NCBI RefSeq assembly: GCF_019139815.1
Contig: NZ_CP077079.1
Location: 1,488,001 to 1,552,000, forward strand
DNA: 64,000 bases
Origin: Pseudomonas asgharzadehiana
GTDB taxonomy: Bacteria; Pseudomonadota; Gammaproteobacteria; Pseudomonadales; Pseudomonadaceae
Direction: 5' to 3'
A program made the translations under genes and the position numbers. Below the pieces are notes generated by a model, which ran no database searches, was not told where the DNA came from, and was given only the letters and a program-made list of their open reading frames with translations. Positions 47,124 to 56,022 of the stretch are shown here, piece after piece; within the stretch, counting starts at the first letter, position 1, and each line of letters starts with the position of its first letter.

Positions 47124-47822
47124 GTGCGTTTTTTCAACGTCATGGGGGCGCTGCTGGTGCTCGGCGGCGTTGTTGCCGTTGGGGTCTGGCGCGGCTGGGT
47201 GCCGGTAGCGGATCAATGGAACCCCTGGGCGCCGCTGGATGTACGCGCCACCCCCAACCTGCTGACCCGCTACAAACTGGGGCGTCTGGCAAATGACCCC
47301 GCGTTGTGCGAACAGGTGCTGGAAACTTCCGGCCTGCATGTGAGCCATCAAGCTGATACGCCCTCCGACGTTGCCTGTCCCTTGCGCAATACCTTGCGCG
47401 TGCAGGGCGCGGCGGTCGGCTTGAGCGGCAGCTTTCTCGCCAGTTGCCCGTTGGCCGTGGCGTTCGCCCTGTTCGAGCGTCACAGCCTGCAACCGGCGGC
47501 CCAGGCGATATTTGGCCAGGCGGTGACGCGGGTCGATCATTTGGGCAGTTTTGCCTGTCGCAACATGTATAACCGTGCCGAAGGGCGGCTGAGCCAGCAT
47601 GCCTCGGCCAACGCCTTGGATATCGCCGGGTTTCGCCTGGCGGATGGGCGCAGCATCAGCGTGCTCAAGGACTGGCCGGGGGAGGGCGACAAGGCGCGCT
47701 TCCTGCGACAGGTACGCGACAGCGCCTGTGATGATTTCAACGTGGTGTTGGGGCCAGACTACAACGCCGCGCACCGCAACCATTTCCACCTGGACATGGG
47801 CCCCTGGTGGGTGTGTCGCTGA
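47124..47822 (+). CDS. Extensin-like domain protein, possible periplasmic M15-like peptidase
   Basis: A 232-residue protein with an N-terminal membrane segment or signal anchor (FFNVMGALLVLGGVVAVGVW) and an extensin-like C-terminal domain (PF06904 type). It carries the pattern SQH(159)...D(166) and H(220)-F-H(222), the metal-ligand layout of M15 D,D-peptidases. Six Cys (62, 85, 108, 145, 202, 231) could make three disulfides, suiting the periplasm. GTG start 3 bases after the preceding stop, so probably co-transcribed with it. Peptidoglycan as substrate is inference. Confidence 0.85.
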   Translation: MRFFNVMGALLVLGGVVAVGVWRGWVPVADQWNPWAPLDVRATPNLLTRYKLGRLANDPALCEQVLETSGLHVSHQADTPSDVACPLRNTLRVQGAAVGLSGSFLASCPLAVAFALFERHSLQPAAQAIFGQAVTRVDHLGSFACRNMYNRAEGRLSQHASANALDIAGFRLADGRSISVLKDWPGEGDKARFLRQVRDSACDDFNVVLGPDYNAAHRNHFHLDMGPWWVCR

Positions 47823-47825
47823 AGG

Positions 47826-48446
47826 TCAGGCGGCCAGGCGCAGGTTCTGGGTGACCAGCGGGCGTGCCCAATGGTAGTCAAAGTCCAGGGCCTGTTGTTG
47901 CGCCAGCAGCTCCTCGGTCGGGTACGGCGTGGCGGGAGGTGGCAGCAGGTCCAGCTCGAACTCGGCAATCGGCAGATGCAATGGGCGTGGTTGCGGCGCC
48001 GGGCCTGGCTCGGGCAATGGCTGGCCGGCGCTCAGCACGATGGGGCGTACCCAACCGCTTTCAAAATTCTGCTGGCGTTGCTGGGCAACGATCTCTTCTT
48101 GCGGGAATGGCGTGGCGGCCGGTGGCAGCAACTCGGTGTCGAATTCGGCGATGGGCAGGAACAGCGGCTCAGGCGGGGCGATGATGGTGTCTTTCACGTC
48201 GCACTCACGCTGGGTGAGGATCTGCGCCAGCAGGTCGGCGCCTTCGCTGGGTTCTACCGCCGGGTCCATCGCAGCCGACGCCTGGGCAGCCGGCACGCCT
48301 GGCGTATCGCCAAGCTGCTCGGCCAACGCGCGGGCGAAGAAGTCCTGCCACACATGGCTCACCCCGGCCAGCGCTTGGGTATTGCGCAGGCCGTAGTGGT
48401 TGTGGGTCGGCAGTACACCGATGGTTAGGGGGAGAATGTCTGACAT
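47826..48446 (-). CDS. Hypothetical protein with two internal repeats
   Basis: A 206-residue Pro-rich acidic protein. Residues 91-138 and 151-198 are two copies of one unit: LPIAEFDTELLPPAATPFPQ and LPIAEFELDLLPPPATPYPT, each followed by EE(I/L)xAQQ and W(V/A)RP(I/L)V. The first 60 residues (starting SDILPLTIGVLPTHNHYGLR) are not repeated. No signal peptide or membrane segment is seen. It is convergent with the extensin-like gene and divergent from rsmJ with a 96-base gap. Function unknown. Confidence 0.75.
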   Translation of the reverse strand: MSDILPLTIGVLPTHNHYGLRNTQALAGVSHVWQDFFARALAEQLGDTPGVPAAQASAAMDPAVEPSEGADLLAQILTQRECDVKDTIIAPPEPLFLPIAEFDTELLPPAATPFPQEEIVAQQRQQNFESGWVRPIVLSAGQPLPEPGPAPQPRPLHLPIAEFELDLLPPPATPYPTEELLAQQQALDFDYHWARPLVTQNLRLAA

Positions 48447-48542
48447 TTTTTTCGGTCGACGCTCAGCTCTGGCAAAATACCTGACTGTGATTTTTATCGG
48501 CCGTTGTTTGCCGATCCTTAATATTTTTGAGCGTAGCGATTG

Positions 48543-49325
48543 ATGAGCGAACATCCAGCGGCCAGCCGCATCCAGGTCGAGGCTTTGGCCGAAGGTTTCC
48601 AGGCTCGCGCCGAGCAATGGGCTTCGTTGCTTGGTCTGCCTTTACAGCTCGCGGATGCGGAGTTTTCCCTGCAGGTCGGGGAACATGGCCTGCAACTGCA
48701 ACAGCTCGGGCCTGACGCACCGGGGCCGGTGCGTGTGGACTTTGTCGAGGGTGGCGCCGCGCACCGGCGTTTATACGGTGGCGGCAGCGGGCAGATGATC
48801 GCCAAGGCCGTTGGCGTTGCCCAAGGCGTGCGCCCACGCGTACTGGATGCCACGGCCGGCCTGGGCAAGGATGCGTTCGTACTGGCCAGCCTCGGTTGCG
48901 ACATGAGCCTGATCGAACGCCAGCCGCTGATCGGCGCCTTGCTTGAAGACGGCCTGGCGCGCGGCGCGGAGGATTTCGAAGTGGCGCCCATCGTGGCACG
49001 CATGAAGCTGCTCAAGGGCAACTCCATCGAGGTGATGCGTCATTGGGAAGGCGAGCCGCCGCAGGTTATCTACCTCGACCCCATGTTCCCTCATCGTGAG
49101 AAAACTGCCCTGGTGAAGAAAGAAATGCGCCTGTTCCGGCCGTTGGTGGGCGATGATCCGGACGCGCCGGCCCTGTTGGCCGCGGCACTGGCCCTGGCCA
49201 GCCACCGCGTGGTGGTCAAGCGCCCACGCAAGGCGCCCTGCATCGAAGGGCCCAAGCCGAGCCATGCGCTGGATGGCAAGTCCAGCCGCTATGACATCTA
49301 TCCGAAGAAAGCGCTCAAGCCTTGA
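48543..49325 (+). CDS. rsmJ: 16S rRNA m2G1516 methyltransferase RsmJ
   Basis: A 260-residue SAM-dependent methyltransferase acting on G1516 of 16S rRNA. The SAM motif is [20 protein letters not shown], then the substrate region [18 protein letters not shown] and the catalytic [13 protein letters not shown]. The C-terminal [16 protein letters not shown] is characteristic of the family. Convergent with mexL. Confidence 0.95.
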   Translation: MSEHPAASRIQVEALAEGFQARAEQWASLLGLPLQLADAEFSLQVGEHGLQLQQLGPDAPGPVRVDFVEGGAAHRRLYGGGSGQMIAKAVGVAQGVRPRVLDATAGLGKDAFVLASLGCDMSLIERQPLIGALLEDGLARGAEDFEVAPIVARMKLLKGNSIEVMRHWEGEPPQVIYLDPMFPHREKTALVKKEMRLFRPLVGDDPDAPALLAAALALASHRVVVKRPRKAPCIEGPKPSHALDGKSSRYDIYPKKALKP

Positions 49326-49328
49326 TGT

Positions 49329-49964
49329 TCAAGGCCTGTAGGCCCGCATAAACAACCCCACCACGTCCTGCACATGCGCTTCGGCGGCTTCTTCAGTCAG
49401 TTGCCCGCCGCAGCCATACAGCAAGCAGAAATTCGCCGTGCCCTTGAGCAGGCAAAAAAAGTGCTCGGCGGCCTTAAAGGGTTTGTCGATGCTCAGGGCG
49501 CCGCTTTGGTCGATCTTACCGAGCAGGCGCTCCATGCCTTGCAGCATGCGCATCGGGCCGGCTTCGAAAAAGATCCGCGACAGTTTCGCGTCCTGATTGC
49601 CGGTGGTCATCATCAGGCGATGCAGGTTGACCGACTCCTCACTGTTGATCAGGCGATGAAAGCCCCGTGCGATGTTCAACAGCACCGTCTTGACGGGCAT
49701 GCCGTCGGGCAGCTCGAAGTACATGACCGGTAATTGCTCTTCGCACTTGGCCACGACGGCGGCGGTGAATAGCGTCTCTTTGTCGGTGAAGTGGCTGTAG
49801 ACGGTCAGTTTCGATACGCCGGCTTCAAGGGCCACGGCATCCATGCTGGTGTTGGCGTAACCATGACTCAAAAACAGAAATTTCGCTGCTTCGAGGATCG
49901 TCTGGCGTTTTGCCATGTCCTTGGGGCGCCCGGGGCTGTTGGTGTTCAATGGATTGTCGGACAT
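49329..49964 (-). CDS. mexL: TetR repressor MexL
   Basis: A 211-residue TetR repressor divergent from mexJK, the arrangement of mexL in P. aeruginosa. DNA-binding domain: RQTILEAAKFLFLSHGYANT, SMDAVALEAGVSKLTVYSHF. The ligand-binding part ends AEAHVQDVVGLFMRAYRP. ATG at 49964 has AAGGTG ahead of it. It should repress itself and mexJK from the palindrome at 50007-50020. Confidence 0.9.
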   Translation of the reverse strand: MSDNPLNTNSPGRPKDMAKRQTILEAAKFLFLSHGYANTSMDAVALEAGVSKLTVYSHFTDKETLFTAAVVAKCEEQLPVMYFELPDGMPVKTVLLNIARGFHRLINSEESVNLHRLMMTTGNQDAKLSRIFFEAGPMRMLQGMERLLGKIDQSGALSIDKPFKAAEHFFCLLKGTANFCLLYGCGGQLTEEAAEAHVQDVVGLFMRAYRP

Positions 49965-50006
49965 TTTCACCTTTAATACTGGACTGGTGAGTTTGGTATT
50001 AATAAC

Positions 50007-50020
50007 ATACTGGCCAGTAT
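50007..50020. promoter_or_regulatory. Palindromic operator in the mexL-mexJ intergenic region
   Basis: ATACTGGCCAGTAT is a perfect 14-base palindrome. It overlaps a consensus -10 (TATAAT, 50018-50023) facing mexJ. A second ATACTGG half-site occurs at 49976-49982, 31 bases away (about three helical turns), near the mexL start. This suits dual repression by a dimeric TetR protein; binding is inferred. Confidence 0.7.
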
Positions 50021-50057
50021 AATTATTCCTAGCTCCATTTGCGAAAGGTCCTTCAGC

Positions 50058-51158
50058 ATGCGCAGTACTTTCCTGCCCCTTGCGTTGCCTGTCAGCCTGG
50101 TCTTCCTATTGGCCGCCTGCGGCCATGAAGAAGCGGCCCAGACCACCGTCCGCCCGGCCATGGTGGTGCAGCCGCAGCCATCGGCGCAGTCGACGGACAG
50201 CTACCCCGGCGAAGTACGTGCCCGCTATGAACCGGACCTGGCCTTTCGCATCGGCGGCAAAGTCAGCAAACGGTTGGTGGAAGAGGGCGAGCGCGTCAAG
50301 GCCAACCAAGCCCTGGCGGAACTCGACCCCCAGGACGTGCGCCTGCAATTGGAAGCCACCCGTGCCCAAGTGGCCGCCGCCGAGGCCAACCTGAGCCTGG
50401 TGCGCGCTGAACGTGACCGCTACAAAACCCTGATGGACCGTCAGATGGTCAGCCGTTCGCAGTACGACAATTCCGAAAACCTCTACCGATCCGGTGAAGC
50501 GCGCCTCAAGCAGATCAAGGCCGAGTTCGATGTGGCCAGCAACCAGGCCGGTTATGCCGTGCTTCGTGCGCCGCAGGACGGTGTGGTTGCCAAACGTGCG
50601 GTGGAAGTCGGCCAGGTGGTGTCCGCCGGGCAAACCGTGTTCACCCTGGCCACCGATGGCGAGCGGGAGGTCCTGATCAGCCTGCCGGAGCAGGGGTTTG
50701 GCCGCTTCAAGATCGGCCAGCCGGTGGCGGTGGAGTTGTGGAGCCAGCCGGACCAGCGCTTTGCCGGGCGCATTCGTGAGCTGTCACCGGCTGCCGATCC
50801 CAAGTCGCGCACGTTTGCTGCACGCGTTGCGTTCACCGGTGGCAAGGTGCCGGCGGAACTGGGCCAGAGCGCCCGCGTATTTATCCAGGCCGACGGTGTT
50901 ATTCCACTGTCGGTGCCGTTGTCGGCCCTCAGCGCGGAGAATGGCGCGTCCTACGTTTGGCGTGTGCAGCCGGACAACACCCTCAAGCGCGTGCCGGTGC
51001 GTATCGGCGCGTTCGGCGAAAAAACCGTCCCGGTGCTGGAAGGCCTGACCCCCACCGACTGGGTAGTCGCGGCGGGCGTGCACGTGCTCCACGAGGGCCA
51101 GCAAGTGCGCCCGGTGGATCGCTCCAACCGTGTGGTCAATCTAGCGGCCAAGGAGTAG
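50058..51158 (+). CDS. mexJ: RND efflux periplasmic adaptor MexJ
   Basis: A 366-residue membrane-fusion protein with a lipoprotein signal (LALPVSLVFLLAACGHEE; acylated Cys). It has the adaptor layout: lipoyl-like half (VSKRLVEEGERVKANQALAE), coiled-coil hairpin (LEATRAQVAAAEANLSLVRA), second lipoyl half (VLRAPQDGVVAKRAVEVGQV) and beta-barrel (VLISLPEQGFGRFKIGQPVA). It links MexK to an outer-membrane channel not encoded here (OprM in P. aeruginosa). The mexK gene follows after 6 bases. Confidence 0.92.
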   Translation: MRSTFLPLALPVSLVFLLAACGHEEAAQTTVRPAMVVQPQPSAQSTDSYPGEVRARYEPDLAFRIGGKVSKRLVEEGERVKANQALAELDPQDVRLQLEATRAQVAAAEANLSLVRAERDRYKTLMDRQMVSRSQYDNSENLYRSGEARLKQIKAEFDVASNQAGYAVLRAPQDGVVAKRAVEVGQVVSAGQTVFTLATDGEREVLISLPEQGFGRFKIGQPVAVELWSQPDQRFAGRIRELSPAADPKSRTFAARVAFTGGKVPAELGQSARVFIQADGVIPLSVPLSALSAENGASYVWRVQPDNTLKRVPVRIGAFGEKTVPVLEGLTPTDWVVAAGVHVLHEGQQVRPVDRSNRVVNLAAKE

Positions 51159-51164
51159 TCCCTG

Positions 51165-54100
51165 ATGGGTTTCAATCTTTCCGAATGGGCGTTGCGTAAT
51201 CGCCAGATCGTACTGTTCCTGATGATCCTGCTGGCGGTGGTCGGCACTTTGTCCTACACCAAACTGGGGCAAAGCGAAGACCCGCCGTTCACCTTCAAGG
51301 CCATGGTGATCAAGACCAACTGGCCGGGTGCTACCGCCCAGGAAGTCTCGCGCCAGGTCACCGAGCGCATCGAGAAAAAACTGATGGAGACCGGCGAGTA
51401 CGAACGCATCGTTTCGTTTTCGCGTCCCGGTGAGTCCACGGTCACCTTCATTGCTCGCGACTCCATGCACTCCGTGCAGATTCCCGAGTTGTGGTACCAG
51501 GTGCGCAAGAAAATCAGCGACATCCGCCAGACCTTGCCGCCGGACATCCAGGGGCCGTTTTTCAACGATGAATTCGGTACCACCTTCGGCAACATCTATG
51601 CCCTGACTGGCGACGGCTTCGACTACGCCGTGCTCAAGGACTACGCCGACCGCATCCAGATTCAACTGCAACGTGTGCCGGATGTGGGCAAGGTCGAACT
51701 GCTTGGCCTACAGGACGAGAAGATCTGGATCGAACTGTCCAACCTCAAGCTCGCTACCCTCGGCCTGCCGTTGGCGGCGGTGCAGCAGGCGTTGCAGGAG
51801 CAGAATGCGGTGTCCACCGCCGGCTTCTTTGAAACCCCGAGCGAGCGCGTGCAACTGCGCGTGTCGGGTAACTTCAAAACGGTGGAAGAGATCCGTAACT
51901 TTCCGATTCGCGTCGGCGACCGCACCTTCCGCATTGGCGATGTGGCCGACATCCATCGGGGTTTCAATGACCCACCGGCGCCGCGCATGCGTTATATGGG
52001 CGCGGATGCCATCGGCCTGGCCGTGGCCATGCGCGACGGCGGCGACATTCTGGTACTGGGCAAGGCCCTTGAGGGTGAATTCGCACGCCTGCAGAAGAAC
52101 CTTCCGGCCGGCATGGAGCTGCGCAAGGTATCGGACCAACCGGCAGCGGTGAAAACCAGTGTCGGAGAGTTCGTCCAAGTGTTGGCCGAGGCCTTGGCGA
52201 TTGTCTTGCTGGTGAGCTTCTTCTCCCTTGGCGTACGCACCGGCATGGTGGTGGCCCTGGCGATTCCGCTGGTGTTGGCGATGACCTTTGCCACCATGTA
52301 TTACCTCGGCATCGGCCTGCACAAGATCTCTCTCGGTGCGCTGGTATTGGCCTTGGGCCTGCTGGTGGACGACGCGATCATCGCCGTGGAAATGATGGCG
52401 ATCAAAATGGAGCAGGGCTATGACCGGCTTAAAGCCGCGAGTTTCGCCTGGACCAGTACCGCCTTCCCGATGCTCACCGGTACGCTGATCACCGCCGCCG
52501 GCTTCCTGCCGATTGCCACCGCGCAATCCAGTACCGGCGAATACACGCGCTCTATTTTCCAGGTGGTGACCATCGCGTTGCTCGCCTCGTGGGTCGCCGC
52601 TGTGGTGTTTGTGCCGTATCTGGGGGAAAAGCTCCTGCCTGACCTGGCGAAGATTCACGCGGCCAAACACGGCGCGGATGGCCCTGACCCCTACGGCACA
52701 CCGTTTTACCAGCGCGTCAGACGTTTGGTGGAATGGTGCGTGCGCCGGCGCAAAACCGTGATCGTGTTGACCTTGCTACTGTTTATCGGCTCGGTGGCCT
52801 TGTTCCGCTTTGTGCCGCAGCAGTTCTTCCCGGCTTCCGGTCGCCTGGAGTTGATGGTTGATCTGAAACTGGCCGAAGGCGCCTCCCTGAGCAACACCGC
52901 CGACCAGGTAAAACGTCTGGAAGGATTGCTCAAGGCCCACGCCGGCGTCGAAAACTATGTGGCCTATGTCGGCACCGGCTCGCCACGTTTCTACCTGCCC
53001 CTGGACCAGCAACTGCCGGCGGCCAGCTTCGCGCAGTTTGTAGTGCTGGCTAAAACCATCGAAGAACGCGAAGGCCTGCGTACCTGGTTGATCGAAACCC
53101 TCGACGAACAATTCCCCGCACTGCGCGGGCGCGTCACCCGGTTGGAGAACGGACCGCCTGTGGGTTATCCGGTGCAGTTTCGTGTAACCGGCGAGCACAT
53201 CGAAGAGGTCCGCGCCCTGGCTCGGAAAGTGGCGGCCAAGGTCCGCGAAAATTCCCACGTCGCCAATGTGCATCTGGACTGGGAAGAACCGAGCAAAATC
53301 GTCTACCTGAATATCGACCAGGACCGCGCCAGGGCGTTGGGGGTCAGTACCGCCAACCTGGCCAAATTCCTGCAGAGCTCGCTGACCGGCTCCAGCGTCA
53401 GCCAGTACCGGGAAGACAACGAGTTGATCGAGATCCTGTTGCGCGGCACGGTTCATGAACGCACCGAGTTGTCGCTGCTGCCAAGCCTGGCCGTGCCGAC
53501 CGACAACGGCAAAAGCGTCGCGCTGTCGCAGATCGCCACCCTCGAATACGGCTTCGAGGAGGGCATTATCTGGCACCGTAACCGCCTGCCGACCGTGACC
53601 GTGCGCGCCGATATCTATGGCAAGGAGCAACCGGCGACCCTGGTCCAGCAGATCCTGCCAACGCTCGCCGACGTACGTGCCGAACTGCCGGACGGTTATC
53701 AGCTGGAGGTCGGCGGCACCGTCGAAGACTCCGCCCGTGGGCAGAACTCGGTGAAGGCCGGGGTACCGCTGTTTATCGTGGTGGTGCTGACCTTGCTCAT
53801 GCTGCAACTGCGCAGCTTCTCGCGCAGCGCCATGGTGTTCTTGACCGCGCCGCTGGGCCTGATCGGTGTGACGCTGTTCCTGCTGGTGTTCCGCCAGCCG
53901 TTCGGTTTCGTGGCGATGCTCGGCACCATCGCCCTGTCGGGCATGATCATGCGCAACTCGGTGATCCTGGTGGACCAGATCGAGCAAGACATCAAGGCCG
54001 GCCTGGCACCGTGGCAAGCCATTATCGAGGCCACCGTGCGGCGCTTTCGCCCGATTGTGCTGACGGCACTCGCGGCGGTGCTGGCGATGATCCCGCTGTC

Positions 54101-54230
54101 GCGCAGCGTGTTCTTCGGGCCGATGGCGGTAGCGATCATGGGTGGGTTGATTGTGGCGACGGCGTTGACACTATTGTTCCTGCCGGCGCTGTATGCTGCG
54201 TGGTTCCGAGTGAGGAAGGACGTCGCGTAA
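51165..54230 (+). CDS. mexK: RND efflux pump MexK
   Basis: A 1021-residue inner-membrane proton-driven pump, about the length of P. aeruginosa MexK. Twelve membrane segments in the usual 1+5 and 1+5 arrangement: TM1 is IVLFLMILLAVVGTLSY, and TM4 carries the proton-relay acid pair in ALGLLVDDAIIAVEMM. Two large periplasmic loops form the drug-binding and docking parts. In P. aeruginosa MexJK exports triclosan and, with OprM, erythromycin; the range here is not known. A LysE-type gene begins 2 bases later. Confidence 0.93.
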   Translation: MGFNLSEWALRNRQIVLFLMILLAVVGTLSYTKLGQSEDPPFTFKAMVIKTNWPGATAQEVSRQVTERIEKKLMETGEYERIVSFSRPGESTVTFIARDSMHSVQIPELWYQVRKKISDIRQTLPPDIQGPFFNDEFGTTFGNIYALTGDGFDYAVLKDYADRIQIQLQRVPDVGKVELLGLQDEKIWIELSNLKLATLGLPLAAVQQALQEQNAVSTAGFFETPSERVQLRVSGNFKTVEEIRNFPIRVGDRTFRIGDVADIHRGFNDPPAPRMRYMGADAIGLAVAMRDGGDILVLGKALEGEFARLQKNLPAGMELRKVSDQPAAVKTSVGEFVQVLAEALAIVLLVSFFSLGVRTGMVVALAIPLVLAMTFATMYYLGIGLHKISLGALVLALGLLVDDAIIAVEMMAIKMEQGYDRLKAASFAWTSTAFPMLTGTLITAAGFLPIATAQSSTGEYTRSIFQVVTIALLASWVAAVVFVPYLGEKLLPDLAKIHAAKHGADGPDPYGTPFYQRVRRLVEWCVRRRKTVIVLTLLLFIGSVALFRFVPQQFFPASGRLELMVDLKLAEGASLSNTADQVKRLEGLLKAHAGVENYVAYVGTGSPRFYLPLDQQLPAASFAQFVVLAKTIEEREGLRTWLIETLDEQFPALRGRVTRLENGPPVGYPVQFRVTGEHIEEVRALARKVAAKVRENSHVANVHLDWEEPSKIVYLNIDQDRARALGVSTANLAKFLQSSLTGSSVSQYREDNELIEILLRGTVHERTELSLLPSLAVPTDNGKSVALSQIATLEYGFEEGIIWHRNRLPTVTVRADIYGKEQPATLVQQILPTLADVRAELPDGYQLEVGGTVEDSARGQNSVKAGVPLFIVVVLTLLMLQLRSFSRSAMVFLTAPLGLIGVTLFLLVFRQPFGFVAMLGTIALSGMIMRNSVILVDQIEQDIKAGLAPWQAIIEATVRRFRPIVLTALAAVLAMIPLSRSVFFGPMAVAIMGGLIVATALTLLFLPALYAAWFRVRKDVA

Positions 54231-54232
54231 TC

Positions 54233-54826
54233 ATGTTGGCCACTGTTTCAGCCCTGTTGCTGCTGCTGCTCGCCCCAGGCCCCACCAATACCCTGTTGTT
54301 TCGCGCCGGGGTGTTGTTCGGGCTTCGGGCTTCGTGGCTGTTGGTGTTTATCGAATGCCTGGCGTACCTGCTCCAAGTGTCGGTGTGGGGCGTCGCGCTG
54401 CTCTACCTGGGGGCTTATTCACCTTGGGCATTGCAAGCGACGCAACTGGCCGCCGCCTGCTACCTGTTGTATGTCTCGTACAAGCTCTGGCAACGCAAAA
54501 ACAGCGCCCTCGACCCACGGCACGACCGCTTCTCTGGGCTTTATTTTTTCTGGCTGACGGTCATGAACCCCAAGGGGCTGTTGATCGTATCCTTCATCGC
54601 GCCGGCCAGCACCTTTGCCACGCTGCAAGGTTATGTCACGTTCATGGGCACGCTGGCGCTGGTGGTGATACCGGTGGGGGCGGCCTGGATCGTGCTGGGC
54701 AGTCGCTTTGCAGGGATTCAAAAAACCTGGCTCACGCCGTTGAGGATCAATCGCGCAACGTCCGTGGCGATCGGTTGTTTTGCCACGCTCATGATGGGGC
54801 GGTTGGCCGAGGCGGTTATGCATTGA
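54233..54826 (+). CDS. LysE-family amino-acid exporter
   Basis: A 197-residue inner-membrane protein of the LysE/RhtB superfamily with about six hydrophobic segments. The start is LATVSALLLLLLAPGPTNTL (the family's PGP motif), with a loop containing KNSALDPRHDRFSGLYFFWL, and NPKGLLIVSFIAPAS as the second re-entrant motif. Substrate unknown. It lies right after mexK on the same strand, so it may be co-transcribed. Confidence 0.85.
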   Translation: MLATVSALLLLLLAPGPTNTLLFRAGVLFGLRASWLLVFIECLAYLLQVSVWGVALLYLGAYSPWALQATQLAAACYLLYVSYKLWQRKNSALDPRHDRFSGLYFFWLTVMNPKGLLIVSFIAPASTFATLQGYVTFMGTLALVVIPVGAAWIVLGSRFAGIQKTWLTPLRINRATSVAIGCFATLMMGRLAEAVMH

Positions 54827-54981
54827 TTGGCCGGCGTTTCACATGCTGATGCAAACACGCCTCAGGCCAGGTGGAACGTTCATGGGTTTCACTCCACTCA
54901 GATTTGCCTGATGGACAGGCACAGGTCTTGGTTCCGCCCGTTGGCGGCCGGCCTGATTTCACTGAGTTCAAGGAGTGTCAG

Positions 54982-55245
54982 ATGTCGTTTTTCAGCGCAA
55001 TTGCTGCGTTCAAGGGTGCATTTCTGGGGGCGTTGCTGGGTGGCTACTTGCCGCGCGAAGGCACTGCTCCAGCTTTACAGCAAAGACCAGGAGGCGAGGC
55101 TCATCGCCCCCATCCAACCCGGCCAGGTTATGGGCGGCCGCACCCCACGCGTCCCGCTTGTGCCACACCGCATCACCCGCATACGCACCCGATCAGCCAT
55201 CCTCAATTGCCGAGCCGGCCGTTGTTTGCGTTGTTTAACCGCTAA
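54982..55245 (+). CDS. Small His/Pro-rich hypothetical protein
   Basis: An 87-residue protein: a short hydrophobic N-terminus (MSFFSAIAAFKGAFLGALLG) followed by a Pro/His/Arg-rich tail with repeated HPTRP and PHHPHTHPISHPQL. A good AAGGAG sits 6 bases before the ATG. The other frames in the region lack such a site. The His cluster could bind metal ions, which is speculation. No family is recognised. Confidence 0.5.
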   Translation: MSFFSAIAAFKGAFLGALLGGYLPREGTAPALQQRPGGEAHRPHPTRPGYGRPHPTRPACATPHHPHTHPISHPQLPSRPLFALFNR

Positions 55246-55310
55246 GCGTCAGGCGTAAGACCACTGCGCCCAGTTTCGCAGGAAGCGGCCTGGGCGCAGT
55301 GAGGAAGGGG

Positions 55311-56000
55311 TTACAGCGCGCCGAACACCTTCTTCGCCAGGCTGGTGGCCGCCGCCGCCGGATTCTTGCGAATGGTTTCTTCCTGTTCGGCAATCATCTT
55401 GAACAAACCGTCCAGCGCCTGCTCGGTCACGTAGTTTTCGACGTTGGCGCTCTTGGCATCCACTGCGCCGAATGCCGCCGCCTTGCCTGCCAGGGCGTTG
55501 TACTGCTGAGCCACGCCGACCTTGTCGGTGGCGGCCTTGACGATGGGCAGGAACTTGGCGCGAATCTCTTCGCGGCTGGTTTTATTCAGGTACTGGGTTG
55601 CCGAGTCCTGGCCACCGCTGAGGATGCCCTTGGCGTCGGTGACGCTCATTTTTTTCACGGCATTGACCAGGATCGGCTGAGCCTGGGTCACTGCTGTTTC
55701 CGCCGCTTTGTTCATGCTGGTTTCCAGTTGCGTGACCTGGTCACCCATACCGAACATTTTCAGCTTGTCGGCGACTTTGCCCAACTTGCCGGGCAGGCCG
55801 ATCTTGACCTCGGGGTTGTTGCTGAAGCCGCCGGGTGTGCCCAGTTGTTTCACGGCGATCTGTGCGCCTTGGGTGAGGGCATCCTTGAGGCCGCCGCTGG
55901 CGTCGCCTTGGGACAGGCTGCCAAGGTCCAGGGCCATGGCGTTGGCACCGAGCAGCAGGCCGGCACACAGGGCGGTAAGGCGAAGGGAGTTACGGAGCAT
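55311..56000 (-). CDS. DUF4197 secreted protein
   Basis: A 229-residue protein with a Sec signal (LRLTALCAGLLLGANAMA) and the DUF4197 domain filling the rest, e.g. GGLKDALTQGAQIAVKQLGT and NEVKIGLPG-like NPEVKIGLPGKLGKVADKLK, KTSREEIRAKFLPIVKAATD. The periplasmic function is not known. It follows the YbaY-like gene by 22 bases on the same strand, probably one operon. Confidence 0.88.
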   Translation of the reverse strand: MLRNSLRLTALCAGLLLGANAMALDLGSLSQGDASGGLKDALTQGAQIAVKQLGTPGGFSNNPEVKIGLPGKLGKVADKLKMFGMGDQVTQLETSMNKAAETAVTQAQPILVNAVKKMSVTDAKGILSGGQDSATQYLNKTSREEIRAKFLPIVKAATDKVGVAQQYNALAGKAAAFGAVDAKSANVENYVTEQALDGLFKMIAEQEETIRKNPAAAATSLAKKVFGAL

Positions 56001-56022
56001 GGGCGCTTCCTTATGATCGAAT

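Noticed and set aside
54875..54910. Possible ECF-sigma promoter (GGAACGTTC ... TCAGA) before the His-rich small gene
   Set aside because: The spacing is longer than the AlgU-type 16-17 bases and only part of the consensus fits.
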